Shown in pieces: positions 1 through 5,900 of a stretch of DNA of 12,681 bases. The position numbers and the translations under genes were made by a program. The stretch lies in assembly GCA_025362255.1 (NCBI GenBank), contig JANYGY010000168.1, forward strand, positions 1 to 12,681, written 5' to 3'. The stretch is from Planctomycetales bacterium. GTDB taxonomy: Bacteria; Planctomycetota; UBA11346. The notes under the pieces were generated by a model that worked only from the letters and a program-made list of their open reading frames with translations, searched no databases and was not told the origin of the DNA. Each line of letters opens with the position of its first letter. The stretch's first letter is position 1.

Positions 1-259
1 ACGACAGTTGGTACAAGTTGCCGCAAAAACAGTGGAACAAGCCGATCGGGACCAAGGAAAAGCCGAGGATGAACAACAGTTGATCCGCGCTGTAGCCACC
101 GATCGCCTGAGTCTTGCTGACGTACACCTGCAGCATCGCGAGGGCCACCAGGCCACGCATGATTTCATCGAGACCCTGCAGCAGCAGGTCGCCGCGATAT
201 TGCAAACGCCGCTTCAACACCGTCAGAAACAGCACCCAACCGATGCGAAGGATGCGCAT
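1..259 (-). CDS. ABC-2 type transporter permease, N-terminal part (runs off left edge)
   Basis: This is the first 86 codons of a membrane protein read leftward off the window. It opens MRILRIGWVLFLTVLKRRLQ, then has a 'QYRGD' amphipathic turn, a hydrophobic helix around residues 30-49, the phrase 'IGGYSADQLLFILG' near residues 55-68, and a second helix. The short cytosolic lead with a basic 'lqYR.d' stretch, a helix, then 'T..IGG(W/Y)s..eLlfl.g' is the pattern of the ABC-2 permease family related to daunorubicin-type exporters (ABC2_membrane_6-like). These permeases pair with an ATPase to export small molecules or lipids; any partner lies outside the window. A stop codon lies in frame 11 codons upstream of the ATG at 259, so the start is well bounded. 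It is divergent from radA. The family call is from pattern recall on a fragment, so the substrate is unknown. Confidence 0.72.
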   Translation of the reverse strand, partial: MRILRIGWVLFLTVLKRRLQYRGDLLLQGLDEIMRGLVALAMLQVYVSKTQAIGGYSADQLLFILGFSLVPIGLFHCFCGNLYQLS

Positions 260-412
260 GCTGCGGACGATGCCGGTCGCGCTGCGCGATCAACCGTCTG
301 GCCGGACGGGGCCAAAGGCATTACGTCATCAATAGGCTGGCTGTTTCCTGGGAGCGCCGACTCAGAGCCGTGCCGTTGGCGTGGCGCGTCGCGCGATCAT
401 CATCGACCCTCC

Positions 413-1759
413 ATGGCCAAACGCCCGTCCGCCTTCGCCTGCCGTGATTGCGGTGACACCTTCCTCAAATGGGCGGGGCGCTGCCCGTCATGCGGTGAGA
501 TGAATTCGATCGCCGAGATTTCGGCAGCCGATGCGGCGGTGGCGGCAAAATCCGCGGTGCAGACCCGGGCGGCGGCGAGTCTGGCGAGCGAGTCGCTGGA
601 GTCCGTGACCCAGGCGACCGTGCCGCGATTCGCCACCGGCATGGCGGAACTCGATCGGGTGCTCGGCGGCGGTCTGCCGGTCGGGGCGGCGGTGCTCATC
701 GGCGGTGAACCGGGCATCGGCAAGAGCACCCTGCTGGCGCAAGTCGCCGGCGCCGTCGCACGGACCCATCCGGTGCTATACGCGACCGCTGAGGAATCGA
801 CCTCGCAAGTGCGCGACCGCTGCCATCGCCTGGGCATCACCGGCGGGGCGTTGCGACTGGTCGCGACGGGCGACGCGCTCGCCCTCGCCGGAGCGTTGGT
901 TTCTGGCGACCACAAACTCGTGGTGGTCGACTCGATCCAACTGCTGACGCGCAGCGGCATCGACGGCGAACCCGGCGGCGTCAGCCAGATCCGCGCCTGT
1001 GCCGCGACCCTGGTCGAAGCCGCCAAGCGCAGCGGCACCGCCCTGGTGCTCGTCGGGCATGTCACCAAGGACGGCAGTTTAGCGGGACCGCGCCTGCTCG
1101 AACATCTGGTCGACACCGTGCTGTCGTTCGAGGGCGATCGCTATGCCGACCTGCGGGTGCTGCGGGCAGTGAAGAATCGTTTCGGGTCGACCAACGAAAT
1201 CGGGCTATTCCGCATGGGCGGCGAAGGATTGGTCGAGGTTGCTGACCCAGGTGGCGTGTTCATCGCCGATCGCGACGCCAGCGTGCCCGGCTCATGCATC
1301 GTCCCCACCGTCGAGGGCAACCGCTGTCTGCTCGTCGAAGTCCAGGCGCTGGTCAATTCGACGGACTCGCCGCAGCCGCAACGCCGGGTCAGCGGCTGCG
1401 ACCGCGACCGCGTGGCGATGATCCTGGCGGTGCTCTCGCGGCGCTTGCGCCTGCCCCTCGGCCAAGCCGATGTGTTCGTCAACGTCACCGGCGGCGCGCA
1501 TCTCAACGAGCCCGCCGCCGATCTGGCGATCGCTCTGGCGGTGGCCTCGGCGTGGCGCGAAGTCGCGGTGCCGGCCGACCTTTGCGCGATCGGCGAAGTC
1601 GGACTCGGCGGCGAACTGCGCCCCGGCCCGCGGTATGAACTGCGCGCCGCCGAAGCCCGCCGGCTCGGCTTTCAACGCCTGCTCGGGCCCGGCCCGGGCG
1701 CGGGCCGGGGGCGCTTGGTGCACACCCGGTTGGCCGACGCCATCGACGCGGCTCTTTAA
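413..1759 (+). CDS. radA: DNA repair protein RadA (Sms)
   Basis: RadA is a RecA-like, DnaB-type branch-migration ATPase that processes recombination intermediates in the cytoplasm. The 448-residue product matches the usual length (about 450). Domains in order: an N-terminal C4 zinc finger with Cys10, Cys13, Cys24 and Cys27 in the typical 'F.C..CG....kW.G.CP.C' setting; a RecA-type ATPase with Walker A GGEPGIGKST at residues 97-106 and a Walker B-like 'KLVVVDSIQ'; the RadA-specific KNRFG motif at 254-258; and a C-terminal Lon-protease-like domain containing 'GGAHLNEPAADLAIALA'. The frame stays open upstream to position 8, but the zinc finger must be N-terminal and the upstream part overlaps the permease gene antisense, so the ATG at 413 is chosen. 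No clear Shine-Dalgarno sequence precedes it. It converges on the VKOR-DsbA gene, with a palindrome between them. Confidence 0.96.
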   Translation: MAKRPSAFACRDCGDTFLKWAGRCPSCGEMNSIAEISAADAAVAAKSAVQTRAAASLASESLESVTQATVPRFATGMAELDRVLGGGLPVGAAVLIGGEPGIGKSTLLAQVAGAVARTHPVLYATAEESTSQVRDRCHRLGITGGALRLVATGDALALAGALVSGDHKLVVVDSIQLLTRSGIDGEPGGVSQIRACAATLVEAAKRSGTALVLVGHVTKDGSLAGPRLLEHLVDTVLSFEGDRYADLRVLRAVKNRFGSTNEIGLFRMGGEGLVEVADPGGVFIADRDASVPGSCIVPTVEGNRCLLVEVQALVNSTDSPQPQRRVSGCDRDRVAMILAVLSRRLRLPLGQADVFVNVTGGAHLNEPAADLAIALAVASAWREVAVPADLCAIGEVGLGGELRPGPRYELRAAEARRLGFQRLLGPGPGAGRGRLVHTRLADAIDAAL

Positions 1760-1777
1760 CCAGGTTTGTTGCCAGCC

Positions 1778-1844
1778 CCTGGGACCGCCGGTTTTCAACC
1801 GGCTCGCGGCAGATTCGAGCCGGTTGGAAACCGGCGGTCCCAGG
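1778..1844. repeat. Long near-perfect inverted repeat between convergent genes
   Basis: Two 29-base arms (1778-1806 and 1816-1844) are reverse complements with a single mismatch that is still a G:U pair in RNA; the loop is 9 bases (1807-1815). The arms carry the core GGGACCGCCGGTTTTCAACC and its complement. The element starts 18 bases after the radA stop and ends 1 base before the stop codon of the convergent VKOR-DsbA gene. It would form a very stable hairpin on either transcript and could act as a bidirectional terminator or mRNA 3' end stabiliser, although no U-tract follows. Translated, one strand gives 'GTAGFQPA', a string I recall from dispersed palindromes in several GC-rich genomes. 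A REP/MITE-like mobile repeat is therefore an equally good reading. Confidence 0.85.
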
Positions 1845-1845
1845 A

Positions 1846-2799
1846 TTACCGCTCGATGTGATTGTCGTGGCGTACGGTGATGAAAGGCGTCGAGCCCTTG
1901 AATCCGAGCTTGGCCAGCACCTGTTGATCGGCGCGACTAAGAGCAGCGACCTCTGAGGATTCACCATCGAGCAACGCAAGATCGCCACCCAGCATCAGCA
2001 GATCCGCACGGCTGAGATCAGCGCGGGTGCCGAGATGCTCACGCAGAAAACTTTCGAAATCACTGGCCGAGCGTGCAGCGGCGGCCAGCGCGCACTGCGC
2101 GAGCCAGGCACTGGCCGGATCCGCGGGACGGACCACCGGCCTGATCACCACTCGCACCCGGCCTGCGGCCAGCGCTGGGGCGAGGGCCTCAAGCAAGGGC
2201 TGATGCTGCGCGGCGCAGTGGCTGCATTGCAGGCTCAACGCGTAATCGATCACCACCGGAGCGGTCGCTGAACCGAGCGTGCGGTTGGCTTCGGCGCGTT
2301 GCGCGGCTGCGGTTTGATTAAGCGGGTCCGCGGTCAGCGCGCCAACCGCCACCATGTCGGCCACCGGCTGATGATGAAACACCGCGTTCGCGCCAAGCGT
2401 CCCGAGCAGCAACGCCACCGCCGCCGGACCCGCCGCATCGCCCGCGACCGCCAGCAGCACGGCCAACACCGTGGCATGGATGGTCAGGCAGAACGGACAG
2501 ACCAGCCCCAGGCCCCAAGCGACATACAGATAAAAAAGGGAGACGCCGCCAAGTGCGCCGGCGATTGCGGTGCTTACGGCAGACCATCGTGGCTTGCGCC
2601 AGGCGTCATGGATCAGCGATCCTGCGAGCACGAGATAACCGATCAGCGCCGGCCACAGCACATCGACCCCGCCGACGCGCTGGTAATGGCCGCCGCCCTG
2701 ACAGCCGACATCGCACGGCCACCAACCAGCCAAGCGCACCGCGGTGAGCGCCACCGGCACCACCGCCACCGCCGCGATCACCCAGCGCAGCGCGGTCAT
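1846..2799 (-). CDS. VKOR-DsbA fusion protein (disulfide bond formation)
   Basis: This is a 317-residue membrane protein that would generate disulfides in periplasmic proteins. The VKOR half (about 1-155) has an N-terminal helix, a loop cysteine pair Cys29/Cys33 ('CDVGC'), several hydrophobic helices and the quinone-side redox motif CPFC (Cys101-Cys104). The C-terminal half (about 165-317) is a DsbA/thioredoxin-like domain with active site CSHC (Cys192-Cys195) following a beta strand, and a cis-proline loop 'GSTPF' (Pro305). In the family, VKOR reoxidises its thioredoxin partner and passes electrons to quinone; here both partners are one chain, as in cyanobacterial VKOR-Trx proteins. The ATG overlaps the stop of sixA by ATGA, so it is probably translated by coupling. 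The loop pair is closer (C-x3-C) than in many VKORs. Cys236 is an additional cysteine with no obvious role. Confidence 0.88.
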   Translation of the reverse strand: MTALRWVIAAVAVVPVALTAVRLAGWWPCDVGCQGGGHYQRVGGVDVLWPALIGYLVLAGSLIHDAWRKPRWSAVSTAIAGALGGVSLFYLYVAWGLGLVCPFCLTIHATVLAVLLAVAGDAAGPAAVALLLGTLGANAVFHHQPVADMVAVGALTADPLNQTAAAQRAEANRTLGSATAPVVIDYALSLQCSHCAAQHQPLLEALAPALAAGRVRVVIRPVVRPADPASAWLAQCALAAAARSASDFESFLREHLGTRADLSRADLLMLGGDLALLDGESSEVAALSRADQQVLAKLGFKGSTPFITVRHDNHIER

Positions 2800-3263
2800 G
2801 CCCGACCCAGCACCGCGCGGGGAGTCAGCAGCAATTCCAAGACCATTCCGCCACCGGCAGGTTCACCGGTAAGCACCGCGATGCCGGCCTTGCGTAACGG
2901 GATCGGCGGGCCGCCGATCAGGGCCCCGATAAGCTCGCCCAGATCAGGTTCGTGACCGACCAGCACGGTGTCCCCTCCAGGCAGATGGGTGAGCTGGTCG
3001 ATGGCCGGCATGGCGCCCGGCGCAAGCCAGGCGTGGACCGTGACCGGGGCGCGCCAGATCCGCCCGGCGTATCGTGCGGTGGCCGCGGCGCGGATCGCCG
3101 GACTGGTCCACACCGCATCGATCGGCCGGATCAGCTGACGCACCGCGCGCATCACCTGTCGGGTGCGCTTGCGGCCTTCGAGGGTCAGCGGACGGTCGGC
3201 GTCAGGGCCGCTCCAATCCTCGCGTTCGACAGCCCGGCCATGACGTACGATGATCAAGCGCAT
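2796..3263 (-). CDS. sixA: SixA-type phosphohistidine phosphatase (histidine phosphatase superfamily)
   Basis: This small (155-residue) cytosolic member of the histidine phosphatase (phosphoglycerate mutase-like) superfamily has SixA dimensions. It begins MRLIIVRHGRA, with the RHG signature at residues 7-9 (phospho-accepting His8). The second catalytic pieces are Arg58 in 'SPAIRA' and His104 in 'LVGHEPDL'. SixA removes phosphate from HPt-domain histidines; related small enzymes can act on other substrates, so the exact target is inferred. A longer reading from TTG at 3296 adds 11 residues. The ATG at 3263 is preferred because the RHG strand normally lies at the extreme N-terminus. The downstream VKOR-DsbA gene overlaps its stop by 4 bases. 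It is divergent from argG across a 155-base gap in which I see no convincing sigma70 promoter on either strand. Confidence 0.87.
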   Translation of the reverse strand: MRLIIVRHGRAVEREDWSGPDADRPLTLEGRKRTRQVMRAVRQLIRPIDAVWTSPAIRAAATARYAGRIWRAPVTVHAWLAPGAMPAIDQLTHLPGGDTVLVGHEPDLGELIGALIGGPPIPLRKAGIAVLTGEPAGGGMVLELLLTPRAVLGRA

Positions 3264-3418
3264 GCGGCGGTTGTGGGCATTGCGCGCGGCGGGCAACTTC
3301 TGGTATCGCGTTGTATCACGCTCGATCGATTCACGTGACGCTGTGCCGCGCGATTGCCTCGGGTGCGAGGGCAGTAGCGTGCGCCGCGCAACCGTTCACC
3401 TCCGATTGAGAATCCGCC

Positions 3419-4729
3419 ATGGCCACCGCCAAATCCTCGTCTTCTGCCGCCCGGACCGCGCTCGCCAAGGGCGCGAGCAAGGAGACGAAAAAAGGAGCGA
3501 AGAAAGAAAAGGTAATCCTCGCCTACAGCGGCGGTCTGGACACCTCGGTGATCGTCCGCTGGCTTGAGCAGAAAGGCTACGATGTCATCTGCTACTGCGC
3601 CAACGTCGGCCAAGAGGAAAAATACAACGACCTCGAAAAGAAGGCCCTGAACTCGGGCGGCTCGAAGTGCTACATCGTTGACATGCAGGAGGAGTTCGCC
3701 CGCGATTTCGTATTTCCGGCCATCGCCTGGAATGCGAAATACGAGGGCCGCTACCTGCTCGGCACGTCGCTGGCGCGGCCGGTGATCGCCAAGCACATGG
3801 TCGAGATCGCGAAGAAGGAAGGCGCCACGATCATCGCCCACGGCGCGACCGGCAAGGGCAACGACCAGGTCCGCTTCGAGCTGACCGCCTATGCGTTGCT
3901 GCCCGGCGTGCAGATCATCGCCCCGTGGCGCGACCCCGAATTCAATTCGCAGATCAAGGGCCGGGTCGAGGCCATCGAATACGCGCAGAAATGGGGCATC
4001 CCGGTCAAGGCGACGAAGAAGGATCCGTGGTCGTCCGACGACAACCTGCTGCACATCAGTTTCGAAGCCGGCATGCTCGAAGATCCGGCGGCCCGGCCGC
4101 TGGATCGGATGTATCAGAAGACCCTGCCGTTGGCCGAGGTGAAGGCCAAGCGCCAGACGATCACCGTCGATTTCATCGAAGGCGTGGCGGTGGCGATCGA
4201 TGGCAAGAAGATGAAGGCGCACGAGCTGCTGAACGCCGCCAACGAGATCGGCGGCAAGCACGGCATCGGCCGCATCGACATGGTCGAGAGCCGCTTCGTC
4301 GGCATGAAATCACGCGGCGTCTATGAGACTCCGGGCGGCACCATCCTGCTCGCCGCGCATCAGGACCTCGAAGCCCTGACCGTCGGCAAGGACCTGCTGC
4401 ACACCAAGAACACCCTCGCGGTGCGCTGGGCGCAAATGGCGTATTTCGGCTTTTGGTATTGCGAAGAGATGGACGCGCTCCAGGCGTTCCTCAAGAGCAG
4501 CCAGCGGCACGTCACCGGCCGGGTGACCATGGAGCTCGAAAAAGGCAACGTCACCGTCGTCGGCCGCGAGAGCGACCATTCGCTGTACGACGCCGCGATC
4601 GCCTCGATGGAAGCCGACGGCGGCGCCTACAATCAGAGCGACGCCACCGGCTTCATCCGCTTGCAGGCGCTGCCGCTGCGCGTTGCGGCTCGTCGCGCAG
4701 TGCGCTTGGCCGAGCGCAAGCGCAAGTAA
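3419..4729 (+). CDS. argG: Argininosuccinate synthase
   Basis: The enzyme catalyses ATP-dependent condensation of citrulline and aspartate to argininosuccinate, the penultimate step of arginine synthesis, in the cytoplasm. Visible motifs: PP-loop ATP-binding SGGLDTS at residues 37-43; 'GRYLLGTSLARP' at 110-121; the substrate/ATP segment 'HGATGKGNDQVRFEL' at 141-155; and 'PWSSDDNLLHIS' at 203-214. The product is 436 residues against about 400-410 for most homologues. The excess is mainly an N-terminal extension of about 28 residues rich in Lys, Ala and Ser before the conserved 'KVILAYSGG' start; no ATG, GTG or TTG lies near that conserved start, so the extension appears to be translated. The C-terminus is also basic (ends 'AERKRK'). 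No strong ribosome-binding site precedes the ATG. A GC-rich hairpin follows the stop. Confidence 0.96.
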   Translation: MATAKSSSSAARTALAKGASKETKKGAKKEKVILAYSGGLDTSVIVRWLEQKGYDVICYCANVGQEEKYNDLEKKALNSGGSKCYIVDMQEEFARDFVFPAIAWNAKYEGRYLLGTSLARPVIAKHMVEIAKKEGATIIAHGATGKGNDQVRFELTAYALLPGVQIIAPWRDPEFNSQIKGRVEAIEYAQKWGIPVKATKKDPWSSDDNLLHISFEAGMLEDPAARPLDRMYQKTLPLAEVKAKRQTITVDFIEGVAVAIDGKKMKAHELLNAANEIGGKHGIGRIDMVESRFVGMKSRGVYETPGGTILLAAHQDLEALTVGKDLLHTKNTLAVRWAQMAYFGFWYCEEMDALQAFLKSSQRHVTGRVTMELEKGNVTVVGRESDHSLYDAAIASMEADGGAYNQSDATGFIRLQALPLRVAARRAVRLAERKRK

Positions 4730-4740
4730 GCCACCTCAAG

Positions 4741-4763
4741 CCGCCGGTGCTTGGCGCCGGCGG
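4741..4763. terminator. GC-rich hairpin between convergent genes
   Basis: A 10-bp stem (4741-4750 with 4754-4763, one G:T pair) encloses a 3-base loop, 11 bases after the argG stop. It ends at the base before the stop codon of the convergent gene. Position suggests a shared transcription terminator or transcript-end hairpin. Neither side has a U-tract, so intrinsic termination is not proven. Confidence 0.55.
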
Positions 4764-5900
4764 TCAGGGCAACTCGAAATACTGCATGTTGCCCTTGGCG
4801 CCGTCGATCCCGACTTCGCCGACCGAACCCACCAGCGCGGCATCACGACCTCCGCGCCAGATGCCGCGAAAAGGCTCGCGGTCGGTGCGGTCCGCGATTC
4901 CAGCGAACGCCGCAACCACGCTACCGCGCGTGGCATAGGCGCGATCAGCGGTGGCCACCCGCCACGTCGGATAATAGCCCAAGCCATCGCGCATCGCCGA
5001 CATCTGCACCGGCGAACCCTTGGAACACGACGCGATCACCAGGCAGGTCAAATGTTTGGCCGGACGGGTACCGCCGAAGGTTTCGTAGAAAGCCCGATTG
5101 GCGCGCAGATGTTCGCTGATCGGCGCACCATTGATCGACACTCCTGAACCATGGCCGAGGAGGAACACCGCGTCGGGCGGCCCGTCACCGGCGGCCAGGC
5201 TGGCGTACAGCGACGCGAAGATGTTGTGGAATTCGGTCCCGCGCTCCTCGCCGAACTGCACGCAGAGCGCGGTCTTGGGGCCGGTGAACAAGGCTGCCCC
5301 GGAGACCCCAGGTACAGAAAAAGGCACTGGCGTAACCTTCACCGCGTCTACCTCATGAGGAGCCACATGAGGTGCCGCATGAGGTGCCGCTGGAGGAGCC
5401 GCTGAAATTCCAACCCCCGGCCCCACCGGAGCTGCCGTCACTGATTTTTTCGGTTCAACGGCAAGCGGGGGCTGAGCCGCCGGAACTGGATCGTCCACCG
5501 CTGGATTCGCTTCGCGCGATCGTCTAACGAGCGCCGCCTCCGCGCGCGCGGCCTCAGCATTTTCCAAGCGTAGCCAACAGGCTCGCAATCCGGCGAGATC
5601 CAGATCCGGCGGCGTGGTGCAATGGAAGCGCAGGTCGAGGCGCTGCCGCAGGCGGGTGGTTTCGGCCTGCGCAGCGGCGGCTTCAGCGGAGTCGGGCAGA
5701 CTCGCCGCAGTCCAGGCCCTGAGATAGCGGGCGCGCACCTGCGCCAGGTCTTCGCCCGGTGGAACCGCGACAGCGTACGCGGTCTTGAGGTGATCGATCA
5801 CGGCGAGGCGTTCGCCCAATCCAAATGGGTCAGGCACTACCGGCGGCTCAGCCGCTTGGCCGAGCGCCACCCAACAGATGAACAACGCAAGCCACCTCAC
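4764..5900 (-). CDS. Secreted protein with caspase-like (clan CD) peptidase signature, function unknown
   Basis: This is a 378-residue exported protein that I cannot name. Residues 1-17 form a signal peptide (VRWLALFICWVALGQA, likely cut near 'QAAEPP'). A helical segment (about 25-130) contains Cys94 and Cys108. A Pro/Ala-rich linker (about 131-200) holds the tetrapeptide repeats AAPP-AAPH-AAPH-VAPH. The C-terminal domain (about 205-378) has a hydrophobic strand ending 'VFLLGHGSG' (His250) and, 42 residues later, a second hydrophobic strand ending 'LVIASCSKG' (Cys292). This strand-HG then strand-C-x-x-G layout is the catalytic dyad pattern of clan CD cysteine peptidases (caspase, gingipain, separase, CHAT). 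The signature is visible; peptidase activity is inference. Translation starts at GTG, which overlaps the stop of the upstream histidine kinase gene (GTGA). No Shine-Dalgarno is seen, so coupling is likely. It is the last gene of the minus-strand operon. Confidence 0.85.
   Translation of the reverse strand: MRWLALFICWVALGQAAEPPVVPDPFGLGERLAVIDHLKTAYAVAVPPGEDLAQVRARYLRAWTAASLPDSAEAAAAQAETTRLRQRLDLRFHCTTPPDLDLAGLRACWLRLENAEAARAEAALVRRSREANPAVDDPVPAAQPPLAVEPKKSVTAAPVGPGVGISAAPPAAPHAAPHVAPHEVDAVKVTPVPFSVPGVSGAALFTGPKTALCVQFGEERGTEFHNIFASLYASLAAGDGPPDAVFLLGHGSGVSINGAPISEHLRANRAFYETFGGTRPAKHLTCLVIASCSKGSPVQMSAMRDGLGYYPTWRVATADRAYATRGSVVAAFAGIADRTDREPFRGIWRGGRDAALVGSVGEVGIDGAKGNMQYFELP
5355..5402. 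repeat. 12-bp tandem repeat, four copies, inside the secreted protein gene
   Basis: Four consecutive 12-base units occur (5355-5366, 5367-5378, 5379-5390, 5391-5402). The two middle ones are identical (ATGAGGTGCCGC) and the outer ones differ by a few bases. On the coding (minus) strand they give AAPP, AAPH, AAPH and VAPH in the proline-rich linker. Because the unit is a multiple of three, copy-number change by slippage would lengthen or shorten the linker without a frameshift. Confidence 0.85.

Noticed and set aside
8..412. In-frame upstream extension of radA adding 135 residues
   Set aside because: RadA begins at its zinc finger, the extension has no recognisable domain, and it overlaps the permease gene antisense.
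260..412. Permease/radA divergent gap searched for a small RNA or tRNA
   Set aside because: No tRNA cloverleaf, terminator or strong promoter could be recognised; it is treated as a plain divergent spacer.
3263..3296. TTG start for SixA adding 11 residues
   Set aside because: The added residues precede the normal position of the RHG strand; the ATG at 3263 gives the usual SixA N-terminus.
3264..3418. Divergent sixA/argG gap searched for promoters, a riboswitch or an ARG-box operator
   Set aside because: Only partial -10-like strings such as GTATC were seen, without well-spaced -35 elements, and no convincing operator or structured leader.
3254..4261. Long minus-strand open frame (335 codons) opposite argG
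   Set aside because: It is an antisense shadow of a conserved gene in GC-rich DNA; the His/Arg/Asp-rich translation shows no domain.
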